NCBI RefSeq assembly: GCF_029784135.1
Contig: NC_073745.1
Coordinates: 80,663,569 to 80,727,568, forward strand
Length of the DNA stretch: 64,000 bases
Direction: 5' to 3'
Source of the DNA: Toxorhynchites rutilus septentrionalis
Lineage: Eukaryota > Arthropoda > Insecta > Diptera > Culicidae
Made by a program: the position numbers and the translations under genes. Each line of letters starts with the position of its first letter. The first letter of the stretch is position 1. Below the pieces are notes generated by a model, which saw nothing but the letters and a program-made list of their open reading frames with translations, did not search any database and was not told the origin of the DNA. Shown in pieces: positions 1 to 10,884 of the stretch.

Positions 1-1008
1 TTGTAACTTTGATGCCGTCTAATGTAGTAAATTTTCCTGAGCTTGAAGCTGTTTCTTCCCGGGACGTAAACATGCTTAATTATATTAATTCTAAGATTGT
101 TTACTCTATGCAGCACACAAAGATTCAGGTAGAAAAGTTATTCAGATTGTTTGAAAATGAGAGGTGTAAGATCCAGAACCGAATTACTGAAAACATGATG
201 ACTCTGGCTATGCTGTCTCCTAGGGACTTCGCCTTCCAATATTTCCATGAGGCAGGATATACAGCTGTCACAAGGGGAGAGGCTGTTCATGTCTCCAAAT
301 GTCAGCCTGTTGACGTCATCCCAATAAGAACTAGAGAGGGGGTCTGCTACGATGAATTAGTGGTTTCCTACAAAAACCGTACAATGTTCATGATGGGTAG
401 ATCTAGAATATTAACATCAGATGGTACTATTGTCCAGTGCTCAGGTGACCTCGGATCAATTTTCAACTTGAACGGTGTATGGGTGACCCAGACATCTGTT
501 GGTCTCACCAAGGTACCACCACCAGCGATTATTAATCCAGATCCTTTGACTTATGTATTTGATACTTTGGATGACCTCGCATCTGGGGGGCTATACACGT
601 CTGAGACGATTCAAGAGTATCAGAAGATTCTAATCTCACCGTTGGAGGAGAAGGTTGTATCATCAAGGATACAAACAGCTATGAGGGGAGGCGGAGATTT
701 ACCCAGCAACTACCGGTTCACAAATGGAATAGTGGAAACCGAGATCGACACATTGAGAGAGAAGTTAGGTGGTGTTTTTTCAGTATTTTCTTCTCGAATG
801 ATGTATGCAGGAAATTTATTCTCTACATTCTTATTTTTCATATTTATATTCAAAGTGATTGCAACAATTGTGAACACGTTTGTCAATCTTCGGTATCTCC
901 GCAAAACACAGAACTGGTTAATCGCAATTCTGGTATGTTTTTTCGATTCCCTGAGTCATCTGATCATCAACGGTCATGCATTAGTAAAAAAAAAAAAAAA
1001 AAAAAAAA
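1..1008 (+). pseudogene. Endogenous viral glycoprotein fragment, C-terminal part (chuvirus/mononegavirus-like)
   Basis: An open frame from 9 runs to 1058, but viral-like coding sequence ends at the A23 tract (986-1008), where it degenerates to a lysine run. Visible features are a cysteine-containing ectodomain, then a strongly hydrophobic segment around residues 265-290 followed by basic residues, as expected for a type I viral envelope protein with one membrane anchor. The fragment is cut by the window start, so its upstream part is unknown. The family call (chuvirus-like class III glycoprotein, a type known in Aedes genomes both free and captured by BEL/Pao elements) is from pattern recognition and is moderate; another mononegavirus glycoprotein is possible. 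There is no sign that it is a working gene: no native C-terminus and a partial duplicate follows it. Confidence 0.6.
986..1008 (+). repeat. A23 homopolymer at the junction of two viral glycoprotein fragments
   Basis: Twenty-three consecutive A residues follow directly on the first viral-like fragment. Either it is the poly(A) tail of a retroposed viral mRNA, or a later A-rich insertion. The open frame enters the tract without a stop codon, so if it is a tail it was added to a truncated or degenerated transcript. Confidence 0.8.
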
Positions 1009-1113
1009 TAGCACGTGCGACGAGAGATTTGAAGCAGCCTATCGGCCAACGAGAGTGACGAGATCCAACGTGCGATTTCACCGACGGCTGAAGATCCGGA
1101 ACGATATGCTTCT

Positions 1114-1992
1114 TTGAACGACGAGTGGGAATTCCTCCCGGGTTTCGGCACGATATGTTGTATGTTGACGGTAACGAAAGAAATTCAATCAGCCATAGAT
1201 ATCCAACTAATGAAGGTAAGCAAGGATGATTGCCAGACATTAGTAGAAAGGAATTACATTGAGATACCGCAATTCGCAAATAGGCGATTCGAATTTAGCG
1301 AACAGGGAAAACAGTCTGTTAGCTTTACAAGCTATGGATCCTACTCTGATGCAAAGGGCTGTGTAGGGGGATCTGACTTTGAAGTCAATGGCAAGACCTA
1401 CGAGCAATCTGTCAGATTGACACCCCTAGAAATAACCTACACATCAGGAGACGCCATAGCCCAATACGAAGATAAAACAATAATGTTTCCCAATGGAATG
1501 AAGTGTGGGCTGCAGGCCGAGATGTGTGAGTTGGCTGATTGGGGATACGTATTTTGGAAAGTGCCAAAATGCCAGTCTGATCAGGGGAGACAATCTACAA
1601 TATTCTCAGGTGTTGCTGATCTTGTAACATCTGAAGTTGACGGGAGAAATGTCTCATATGTGCAGTTGTCAAACTCTGGGTACGATTTCCAAATTAAACT
1701 CGAAGAGAGAACCACAGTCATATGTGGATACACGGCAAAATACACCGAGCACCCTAGATTGTTTGTAACTTTGATGCCGTCTAATGTAGTAAATTTTCCT
1801 GAGCTTGATGCTGTTACTTCCCGGGACGAAAACATGCTTAATTATATTAATTCTAAGATTGTTTACTCTATGCAGCACACAAAGATTCAGGTAGAAAAGT
1901 TATTCAGATTGTTTGAAAATGAGAGGTGTAAGATCCAGAACCGAATTACTGAAAACATGATGACTCTGGCTATGCTGTCTCCTAGGGACTGA
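1114..1992 (+). pseudogene. Endogenous viral glycoprotein fragment, upstream (N-proximal) part
   Basis: Open frame of 292 codons that overlaps and extends upstream of the first fragment. Its last 228 bp (1763-1990) repeat bases 1-228 with only three differences seen, and homology stops exactly at the CCTAGGGACT motif; the next codon is TGA. The upstream part is a cysteine-rich ectodomain-like segment with many aromatic and polar residues. Bases 1009 to about 1150 resemble nothing in the first fragment and may be unrelated host or element DNA, so the ATG at 1114 is probably not a native start. The fragment lacks the membrane anchor and is non-functional as an envelope protein. Confidence 0.6.
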
Positions 1993-2261
1993 AAAATTCG
2001 AGTTATTGATTGCATTAGGCTAAACATTTTGTGAGCTACATTCCACATTTATCAGATTTAGAAAATTGCGCGTACAACAGAAATACCTTCTCGAACTTTT
2101 GAACGTTTTGAACGCTCAATGGCAACCCATTATCGCGCCAAACTTTAAGCTCGTTCTTCTCGAAAATATGAAAATGTCACGTGGTCCGGTCTTACTTAAC
2201 ACCGACCATATAAGATGATTTAATAATAATAAAAAAGAATAAAAAGAATAAAAGAATAAAA
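1991..2261. other. Flank between the viral fragments and the LINE; A-rich GAATAAA microsatellite at its end
   Basis: No gene seen. From about 2219 the sequence becomes TAATAATAA followed by repeats of AAAAAGAAT/AAAAGAAT up to 2261. The 3' flank of the LINE (5694-5715) carries the same AAGAATAAAA motif, so this looks like the microsatellite the LINE inserted into. Confidence 0.6.
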
Positions 2262-5200
2262 AGAGCGGTCGCCCTCGAATACTCGCAATGTTCGAGGAAG
2301 CGTATCCAGAGTTCGTCGGGAGGCTTGACCAAAACGCGATGAACGCGAGGCGTAGAGCGATTGTACGCAACAATATGCTCTCCCAAACGCAAGTCGACGA
2401 GATCAAGCAGCAGGTGCAGAGAGAACTAAGCTCCAGAACAAGCAGAGCAAGCGATGTGTCGAGACGAAGTTCAGTACGGCTGAGCAATTCATTCGCGAGT
2501 GGGGCACGCGAATCAGCACCAGTGGAGGCCACAGTACAACAACCCCCTGAGCCGGAAGATCCACAGCCAGATCAACAACTACTACGCGATCTGGTCTTCC
2601 ATTACGACGAGGCGATCTCACAGTTCCGCGACACGGACCCTTTGTCGCGCCCCAGGATCCCGAAGTTGCAGCATTCCCGCAGGCTGACAAGTGCAGTAAA
2701 GCTCATGAACGAGCACGTTCTTCCGCTGCACTTGGTTGATGCTGAGAACATGGAGGAGCTGCAACTGAAAGTTTACTGTGCTGCTGTGGCGACCGCCAAA
2801 AGTTTAGGATACCGTATTAGGCCAAGAGGCGGACTGCTCCAACATCTCCGTGAAAGGCGTGAGCCTCCATGGCGAAGGAGATTGGAGCAACGGATCCTAA
2901 ACAAGCGTGCCGCAATTGGAAGACTGATGGCGTACAAAAGAGGCAGCAGATCGGTGAAATTATGTCGCCAAGTTGCTGTGATCGTGCGGCCTACTGAACT
3001 TCGCCAGCTGGGAGCTCACCAGCTGACGGAAAAACTCGACACACTGGTACAGCAATTGAGCGTCCTTACAAAACGGCTGAAACGTTACTCTGACTCTGCA
3101 AAGCGCCAGGAACAAAATCGGATGTTCAGAGATAACGAGAAAGCGTTCTACGACCACATTAGCGACGAGAAGCCCGACTACCGCGAAGGTTTGCCAGATA
3201 TTAGCGATGTGACGAACTTCTGGGCTGGTATTTGGGAGTCCCCAGTAGAACATCGCGACGGGCAAATGTGGTTAAGACGGGAGGAGGAGAGTTGTGGTGA
3301 AATTGGAGAGATGCCAGCTATCATCGTCGGAGAGAACGATGTCCGCGAAGCCTCGCGGTACCTGAGGAACTGGGCAGCACCGGGCCCCGATGGTGTCCAG
3401 AACTTTTGGCACAAGAAGCTGACCGTCGCACATCCAAAGATAGCTGAGTGCTTCAACAAGGTGCTACGTGACCCACACAACCTTCCTGAATTCGCCACCC
3501 GTGGCGTCACCTTCCTCCTCCCGAAAGACAGCAACACATTGAACCCATCAAAGTACAGACCGATAACGTGCCTATCGAGTCTGTACAAAATACTGAGCAG
3601 CATAATTACCGCCAAAGTTTCTGCTCACTGCGAACAGCATCACATCATCGCAGAAGAGCAGAAAGGATGCAGGAAAAATACGCATGGCTGCAAAGACCAG
3701 GCCATCATCGACGCAGCCATAGTCGGCCAGGCGGTATATAACCAGCGGAACCTAAGTATGGCCTACATCGATTACAGGAAGGCTTATGACTCCATACCTC
3801 ACTCGTTTCTCGTCCGGGTATTGGAGCTCTACAAAATTGATCCCGTCGTCGTTAGGTTCCTGCAGCATGCGATGAGGCAGTGGAGTACGTCTCTGCACCT
3901 CAGTGATGGGGAAAATGTGTTGCAGTCTAGAACGCTGCAGATAAAGAGGGGGATATTCCAAGGCGACTCTTTCAGCCCGCTTTGGTTTTGTCTGGCACTG
4001 AACCCCCTCAGTAGAAACGGTCATGGCTATAAAATAAGGTATGGCGACGGCGCCCACGAAGAAGTGACCCATACCTTCTACATGGATGATCTCAAGGTCT
4101 ACGCTGATTCACGTCAGCGTCTAGGTGTAGCTATCCGGGTTGTCGAAGACATAAGCAGGGACATCTGCATGGAGTTCGGCCTTGACAAGTGCCGCTGTGT
4201 CCATCTGCTGAAAGGGCAGCTTACCGAATCCGGAGGTTACGAGGTCTATGACGGCGAGTTCATAAGAGACATGGTTCGTGGCGAATCCTATAAATATCTT
4301 GGATTCCGACAGCTCACCGGGATTCGCCACTCCGACATCAAGACGGAGCTGCGAGACAAGTTCTTGAGTCGAGTGAACTGTGTCCTGAGGACTTTCCTCA
4401 ACGCGGGGAACAAGGTACGCGCGATCAACACATTCGCGGTTCCCCTGCTGACCTTCAGTTTTGGTGTAGTCAAATGGAGCAAAACTGACCTAGAGGACCT
4501 TGAGAGGAGGATGAGGAAAGCATTTAAAGAGGCCGGAATGCACCATCCTCAATCGGCACTGGAGAGAGTTTCACTGCCACGCAAAGAAGGGGGACTTGGA
4601 ATAGTCGACATATCTGCACTGTGTGTTGCCCAGGTACGACAACTGCGCGAGTACTTCGCAGAACGCGCCAACCAAAACGCGCTATACCGGGCTGTCTGCG
4701 CCGCCGACAGAGGATACAGCGCTCTGCACTTGGCGCAAGCGGAGTACCAACTCAACTGCAATCTGCAGACAGTGGAGGAGAAGATTGCAGCTTGGAAGCA
4801 GAAGGCAGTGCATGGTGCCCATCCCCATCAACTGGATCGGCCACACGTCGACAAGGCCGCATCTAATCTGTGGCTAACGCGTGGTGAACTCTCTTCAGTA
4901 GTAGAAGCCGACATGATAGCCATCCAGGACAGGATAATGCCGACGAGAAACTGCAGGCGGTACGTCTGGCATCAAGACGTTGATGACATTTGCCGGATGT
5001 GCCATCAACCAGGTGAAAACATAGAGCACATTATGGGAGGCTGTCCCGTTTTGGCCAACGCAGCCTACACCGAGCGCCACAACAACGTGGCCCGTATTGT
5101 TCATCGACAACTGGCGCTCCAATGTGCTCTACTGGAAGACAACGTACCAAACTACCGGTACCTGCCTGCACCTGTCCTGGAAAATGACCGTTTCAAGCTG

Positions 5201-5715
5201 TACTGGGATCGCACTGTTCTGACCGACCTCTCGATCCACCACAACCGTCCAGATATAATGGTTTACGACAAGAGCGACCGCAAAGTCACCATCATCGATG
5301 TCGCTATTCCACTGAACCAGAATCTGGAGGAGACCCACGGTCGCAAAATCTGCAAGTACCGACCATTGGCCGTGGAGCTCAAGGAACTGTGGGGGCTAAG
5401 GGAGGTCCCAAGAATTGTTCCAGTCGTTCTCTCTGGAACTGGAATTGTCCCGAAGACACTTCTGGAAGCGCTAAAGGTGTTGAACATGGAGAAGGAATTG
5501 GTCGGCATCCAAAAGTCGGTCATCCTTAGCACCTGCGCGATTGTCCGACAATTTCTCGGTCAGGACTGAAACAGCACGAGCATGCAGATACGTGCATCCC
5601 GCAGAGCCTAGTCCCCCTTTGGCATTCAGAAGCCCGGGGGCAGGTGAAAATTCTGGCTAGGTTCGCCTAGTTAAGAAGTGAGATAAGTCTGCCAAAAAAT
5701 AAGAATAAAAAAAAA
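2262..5715 (+). mobile_element. Near-complete non-LTR retrotransposon, R4/Dong-like, with restriction-like endonuclease
   Basis: Short 5' leader (2262-2287), one long ORF, and a 3' UTR of about 120 bp ending in an A-rich GAATAAA tract. No apurinic endonuclease is present; instead the ORF ends in a zinc-knuckle plus PD-(D/E)XK-like domain, the layout of the R2/R4/NeSL superclade. Flanking microsatellite with the same motif on both sides fits the TAA-type target preference known for Dong elements. The clade label is by architecture, not by a tree. Confidence 0.75.
2288..5569 (+). CDS. Reverse transcriptase / restriction-like endonuclease polyprotein of an R4/Dong-like LINE
   Basis: Uninterrupted 1,093-codon ORF. 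The first ~110 residues are charged and low in complexity. The reverse transcriptase spans roughly residues 360-720: the fingers motif KDSNTLNPSKYRPITCLSS, the palm aspartate in MAYIDYRKAYDS, FQGDSFSPLWFCLALNP, and the catalytic HTFYMDDLKVYA box with both aspartates intact. A CCHC knuckle (CRMCHQ...EHIMGGC) lies near residues 900-920, followed by the endonuclease signature RPDIMVYDKSD then IIDVAIP (PD...D) and a conserved KY..LA.E...LW block. The protein would nick target DNA and prime cDNA synthesis from the nick (established for R2-type elements). No stop or frameshift is seen, so the copy is recent and may be competent. The ATG at 2288 is the first in frame. Confidence 0.85.
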   Translation: MFEEAYPEFVGRLDQNAMNARRRAIVRNNMLSQTQVDEIKQQVQRELSSRTSRASDVSRRSSVRLSNSFASGARESAPVEATVQQPPEPEDPQPDQQLLRDLVFHYDEAISQFRDTDPLSRPRIPKLQHSRRLTSAVKLMNEHVLPLHLVDAENMEELQLKVYCAAVATAKSLGYRIRPRGGLLQHLRERREPPWRRRLEQRILNKRAAIGRLMAYKRGSRSVKLCRQVAVIVRPTELRQLGAHQLTEKLDTLVQQLSVLTKRLKRYSDSAKRQEQNRMFRDNEKAFYDHISDEKPDYREGLPDISDVTNFWAGIWESPVEHRDGQMWLRREEESCGEIGEMPAIIVGENDVREASRYLRNWAAPGPDGVQNFWHKKLTVAHPKIAECFNKVLRDPHNLPEFATRGVTFLLPKDSNTLNPSKYRPITCLSSLYKILSSIITAKVSAHCEQHHIIAEEQKGCRKNTHGCKDQAIIDAAIVGQAVYNQRNLSMAYIDYRKAYDSIPHSFLVRVLELYKIDPVVVRFLQHAMRQWSTSLHLSDGENVLQSRTLQIKRGIFQGDSFSPLWFCLALNPLSRNGHGYKIRYGDGAHEEVTHTFYMDDLKVYADSRQRLGVAIRVVEDISRDICMEFGLDKCRCVHLLKGQLTESGGYEVYDGEFIRDMVRGESYKYLGFRQLTGIRHSDIKTELRDKFLSRVNCVLRTFLNAGNKVRAINTFAVPLLTFSFGVVKWSKTDLEDLERRMRKAFKEAGMHHPQSALERVSLPRKEGGLGIVDISALCVAQVRQLREYFAERANQNALYRAVCAADRGYSALHLAQAEYQLNCNLQTVEEKIAAWKQKAVHGAHPHQLDRPHVDKAASNLWLTRGELSSVVEADMIAIQDRIMPTRNCRRYVWHQDVDDICRMCHQPGENIEHIMGGCPVLANAAYTERHNNVARIVHRQLALQCALLEDNVPNYRYLPAPVLENDRFKLYWDRTVLTDLSIHHNRPDIMVYDKSDRKVTIIDVAIPLNQNLEETHGRKICKYRPLAVELKELWGLREVPRIVPVVLSGTGIVPKTLLEALKVLNMEKELVGIQKSVILSTCAIVRQFLGQD

Positions 5716-6709
5716 ATGGGTGGGTTATATCTATGATATAACCGCAAGGTTGACGTGGGACTACCTTAGCTTAGTAATCATTTGTATGTATTGATTGAAT
5801 TTTTGATTAAATGAAACAATTTCCGAATTCAATTGAATTCAATATATTTGCGTTGTGAGTAAAAAGTTTGAACAAATGCCATGTCTCTAGTGTCTGCACG
5901 ATCTTACCAGGTACCTATGTTTAGGAGACCGTGTTAGGGAAACGCATTCGAGTCTGCACAAAGGCAAGCGAGTATAAAAGTACTCGCAGTTTGCATGTAT
6001 TTGCAATGCCGATTTCCCCAGACACCTTGGTTTAGAAGTCTTTATAGGTAATCAGATTTCAGTCGGAGCAAAAATACTCCTGACCTGCATGAATTTGCAA
6101 TCCCAATTTCCCTAGACACTTTGGTTCTGAAGCTTGTGTTGGGGAAACATATTTTAGTCGGAACAAATTGCCCTCGACTTGCATGTAGTAGCAATGCCAA
6201 CTTCCCCACGCTCCTTGGATTTGAAATCTGTGAAGAGAAACGCATTTCGGTGGGAACAAAAGCTGCCCCTACTTTCATGTATTTGCAATGTCGGTTTCGC
6301 CAATGCTGCTTGGTTTTGAAGTCTGTGTTAGGGAACATATTTCGGAGAGAACAAAAGTTCCCCTACTGTCATGTATTTTCAATTCCGATTTCCCCAACGC
6401 TGCTTGGTTTTGAAGTCTGTGTTGGGGAAACCGTAAATCGGGCCAATCAAAACGAGGCAGTTAGGGCGTTTAGATAACGCTTAACATTTTACAGTTATTC
6501 AATTATTTATCTAATGAAAAATTACATTTTATTAATTGCGATAGATGCGTAGAAATATTCCCTATCAATTGTTGCAAACATCTTTCCGATCCAGTAGAAA
6601 ATGTTCGAGTTATAAGCATTCGAAATCTTGCATTTTTTTCCTGCATGCTCAGTGTTTATGTTTTCATTTTACCCCCCTTATATTCCGGTTAGACGTAGTC
6701 CCACGTCAA
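5712..6709. mobile_element. TIR element (MITE-like) with internal minisatellite, copy A
   Basis: Terminal inverted repeats TTGACGTGGGACTAC at 5750-5764 and GTAGTCCCACGTCAA at 6695-6709. Homology with the other copies extends about 40 bp outside the left TIR, through a palindromic TTATATC/GATATAA block. The interior (about 5980-6430) is a degenerate tandem array of roughly 85-bp units, each carrying 'GTCTGTGTTGGGGAAAC', a 'GGAACAAA' motif and 'TTGCAATGCCGATTTCCCC'. No transposase ORF. Copies B (28696) and C (37393) share ends and interior. Confidence 0.7.
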
Positions 6710-7963
6710 AATCCCTATGCTAAATTTTAGCTCATTCGGACTTCATTTACTAGTGTCGCAGACGTTAAAATTTGACTTTTTTGAAGTCCCGGAGTGTCGA
6801 TTTTTGGCAAAACTATTTTCTTGAGATGGTTTTTTCGAAAACATTATTTTCATGTTCACCACAACCATCGTCCCTCCCTATGGTGATTTTTCAATTTTTA
6901 AAAAACTCAAACTTTGACCGGTTGGCCCCACTCTCCCTTAAGTCCGATTGAGCAGGTATTTTACAAATGACCATTTTCATTGGCCCCCTAATGTACACTT
7001 AAATACATTGTAGCTGGATGTAGAATGCAACAGCCAAACGCAACATGATAAATCAATTGGGACCCTGTTTGCCGGTCCAGTTCTGAAGCTATTCAGTGTC
7101 AAACTGCGACGGTACAAATTGAGAATATTGGCAATGTTTTGGCTCGCAATCGACTGTCAGGTAGTGAATAACAGGTCTATAAATTCATTTCAAAGCCAAC
7201 ATGCCGAATGATACTATTAGCAGCTTTTCTGGAATAAAATTTGAACCAAATTTCAAGTATCTTCTGGTAGATTTTATATATAGGGAGCTCTCCGTTCGGT
7301 TCGAGTGGATCATTAATAGCTTTCTCGTTAGTGAATCAACTCATGGAACTTTCGAATATAAATAGCTTAGAAGATAAGTGCGGTTAATGCTTCAACTGTT
7401 GCGTAACTATAAACAAATCCTATTATCGACAGGACCATTCGATTAGGACACGCCGGTCATCCTGTTTTTTCTCAGTGACAACACCTGCAGTACTTACTAA
7501 GCTTCGAGGGCTAAAAGTGATCACCACCCCCTAAATCGTGAATCTTTCGTCGACGCTTCCCGGTTCCAGAAGAGTGAATGTGGAATAAATCCTGTGAAAA
7601 ATGTACATTGGAAGAAATAAATCAATCTTGGACAGAGCGCATTTTGTAAACCCTTCACCTGGAGGCAAAACCTCCTTCCACGAGCAGTCAGCCAGACGTG
7701 CACATTATTTATCAACAGGAACAAATCCGGCACTTCCCGAATTCCCGCGTAAACACATGATTGGACACAGAAGCGAGTTTTTAGCACACATTCGTTTTTA
7801 TTCAGTTGATTCTCAACATCCGGGCTGTCTCATTATTATTAAGGGACAACGGTACGTTCGTGGTTAGTATATAAGCGCACACTTAATTAAAACACTGGCC
7901 ACAGGAAAGAGAGATAAAAAGGGAGCTATAACTGGCAACCGATTCTTGTTGATACCTAAAGCA
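6710..7963. other. Non-coding stretch; TATA-like box near 7868
   Basis: No convincing coding sequence. Short open frames here have no recognisable domains. A TATATAAGCG motif at about 7868-7877 lies roughly 95 bp upstream of a small signal-peptide-like ORF. Confidence 0.4.
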
Positions 7964-8071
7964 ATGTTTATTTTGCTATCGGTGGTTCTATTTTACTGTC
8001 TTATGATGAGTTGTATTGGTTCCCACAAGGATTGTGAATCAGCACAAAAAGGTATTAATGGAAATCTATGA
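7964..8071 (+). CDS. Possible short secreted-peptide ORF or first exon (unrecognised)
   Basis: A 35-codon ORF begins with MFILLSVVLFYCLMMSCIG, a textbook signal-peptide shape (short start, hydrophobic core, small residues), followed by SHKDCESAQKG and a stop at 8069. It has AAAGCA before the ATG and a TATATAA box about 95 bp upstream. A GTATTA sequence after the codons for AQK could be a weak splice donor, in which case this is the first exon of a larger small-secreted-protein gene whose next exon I could not find. No family recognised; it may be chance. Confidence 0.3.
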   Translation: MFILLSVVLFYCLMMSCIGSHKDCESAQKGINGNL

Positions 8072-10880
8072 TATCTAAAATAAATAAATAACAGTTAAGT
8101 ACCTACTGAGATATTGTAGTTGGAATGTTTAACAATTGCACGTGAGATTAGTGATTCCTTTCACTTCCCGTAGAGTATAAATATCACAAGAAATCCTAAC
8201 TGATACAGTGTTAAACTTTGTTTTGCGTGTGCTCCCATCTAGCCTTTCATTTTGGGCGGATTTGTTGCGTTTTGATGTATTATGTATAGTTTGTCTTAAT
8301 TCCGGTATCCTATCTACACAATGATACTCTAACTATCCGTAGCGAGTCAACTATAAATTACTAGAGCAGTATTTGCGGTGCATGGTAAAAACTTACTTCG
8401 CCATTATTCAAAACTCAAAAACAAAACCAGATTACGATGGTGTGTGGCGGTTGGTCAATTGGGGGGCCTAAATAAAATGGGGTCCATTCCGGAAGAGAGA
8501 CACTGGGCAAACGAAGTGTGGGAGGCTGGCTCTACATGTGCAACTCGGACACATTGATATTGTTATGGTTCCAAGCCGGGAGTGGTGCCACCGAATTCCT
8601 TCGCCGCCAGGACAAAACCTTCACTATGCTTCTGAGCACACACACATGGCGGGGGCGGTGTGTCATGACGCGTAGAAGAGGGGGTGTTTTGTGAGTTGAT
8701 GGTGGTGTTGTTGGTGGTGGTTGTGGTGGTTGGCGGAAGGGTAACAAATGAAAGAAAAGAAACACAGAACAAAATAAAACATATATAGACTACGTTTATT
8801 TGTACCACGCGCAAAATTCGATGCTTCGATGATCCATCTATTATATTCCAATGTTGCGCCACAGATGCTCTGAATGTGAATTTGGAAACATAAGTGGAAA
8901 AAAGAGGCGAAAATCGAGAAGCAAGTCCAACCAGAATTTTGTAAGAAAACAACTCAAAGCTAACCCGAAGCGCAAATAAAAAGGAGTTCAAAAGCGTATT
9001 CCAACGAAAAGTTAATCGAAGTCAATTCAAAATTATATTCCGATATTGTGTTCTATCACGATAATGCAGATGTTGAATGAAGTCTAGAAAATAAGTTTCT
9101 GTGGGCTTTTCCTCGTTTCTTGTACGATTTGAATGCAGTTTTCTGAGGCGAAGAATTGTGAATTCAGCGGAACAAATACTAACTCAAGTGTGTGTAATAA
9201 GTGTGTGTGAACATAAAATTTTGTTTTTAAGGTCTTATAAGTCTTATAAGTTAAGAGGTCCTAAAATGCTGGACAAAGGGTGGAAATTGACAATTCTCTT
9301 GCTCACGATTACTATTGCTTAACTTAATTCACTAAAAAAAACTATTGGAATGTCTCATTAAACATAATTTGTTAGTTTCTGCTCGGGTGACACGGTAATG
9401 TTTTTGTTTATATGATTGCTATTGTTTTAATCATCGACGAACTAATAAAGGAGAGTTGAGGGTAAGACGGAAAACAATCGATTTGACTAGTTGGCTAATG
9501 TTGATGAGTACTCTACAAACATGTTATTCTTTGATATTTGAACCAACCTATGACACTGGTTGGAAATGGAAATGTGAACAAAACTGTTAAAAACTATTTG
9601 AGCATGTGTTATGTCTAAACGTGCATATTGCCTTAAACTTTTCCAAAAAGACGTACATGACTGACAAAAAAAGTACCTTGTGGAAAATCAGCGACATAAC
9701 AGGCGGCATCGAGCAGTCATCCCAAAAGACCATTTCCCAATTGATAGTGTGCGGCTAGCTAGAAATCACTAGCAAAAATCAATTCCACTCGCGTTTGTAT
9801 GTCGCAAAAAAAAACTTTCGCGTGTCAGGCAATAGAACTACCGACAACAGAGTCCCACTTGCGACACAACTTGCGATCAAGTAGACCGCAAAGTGTTACT
9901 AGCGATACTGATCCAGTGAGAAAAAAAACTCTCTCGTTTGGGTTCGTCCTTCATTCGCCTCTCTCCGCTGGAAAGTTTCATGAATGCTACTAATATATTC
10001 TGGGATCAGTGGCGAATGATGGCTTTTGTAATTCTTTATGTATTATTCATTGTTCTGCACTCGTATGCGTAGCAGTAACTTACGATAGGTAGAAAGAGAT
10101 TATGTGTGCGGTTCAAAGCTGTATGCAATCATTAAACGTCTGTTGTTAGACTCAGCTCGGATATGTAATCAACAGGCTTCTTTCCCCGCTTCGTTTATTT
10201 ACTGGATAAAACAAATGTAAATTCACTTCATTTACTCATTTTTAATGATAGATTCATGTATGGTAAGTAGCATGACACGTTGTGGTTCATTGGATATTGC
10301 CAGATTTCCAAACACTGCAGATAACTAAATCGCATCTTTATAGAACAAATTCACTTGAAAACATCCGAAATTGGTTGAGGCACGACTCATAATTAATGTA
10401 GGATTATGTCAGGCCTTTTGTTTGCGTATTGATATTATAAAAATAAATATAAAATAGAAAAGTAATCATAATCAAATTTCTTTGTATCAGTGTTTGTTTT
10501 CGCCGGACAATTAAAACGGGTATTAACGTTTCTTCCCTGTTCTATGACTTCATCCTGAGATTTTAGAAATCATTTTTTTTCGATTTTCCAGACCGGGGTT
10601 CCCCCTTAATGTCACATTAAATCAGATACAACGCGGACTGCTGCAACTTGGAGCATGAGGAACGCTATTCACCGTTAAGAAAGACAATTTCCTGTTTTTC
10701 TGTGGAGTTTCTCGAAAGACAGACGCAGAATCTGAACGCTGTAGCGGACGATCGACGTTCGTGGAACCTGCCATCAAAATCCACTACCACTAACTCCAGT
10801 TTATAGAAATCGATTCCAAAATGTTCTGTTCATGCAACCACGTCGCAACAGAATATCGAGAGTTTCATGTCTTTCTTTCC
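8072..10880. other. Non-coding stretch, no recognised feature
   Basis: AT-rich DNA. A GGT/GTT-rich low-complexity run sits at about 8698-8737. Open frames of 60-140 codons here are low complexity (HHNHH, TTTTT runs on the minus strand) and show no domain. Nothing supportable as a gene. Confidence 0.4.
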
Positions 10881-10884
10881 ACGA

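Noticed and set aside
1114..1992. Functional domesticated envelope gene
   Set aside because: No membrane anchor, premature end at a duplicated segment, and no plausible promoter or signal peptide at the start.
8563..8991. 142-codon minus-strand ORF
   Set aside because: Low-complexity His/Thr/Asn runs from a GGT-rich stretch; no domain and no supporting signals.
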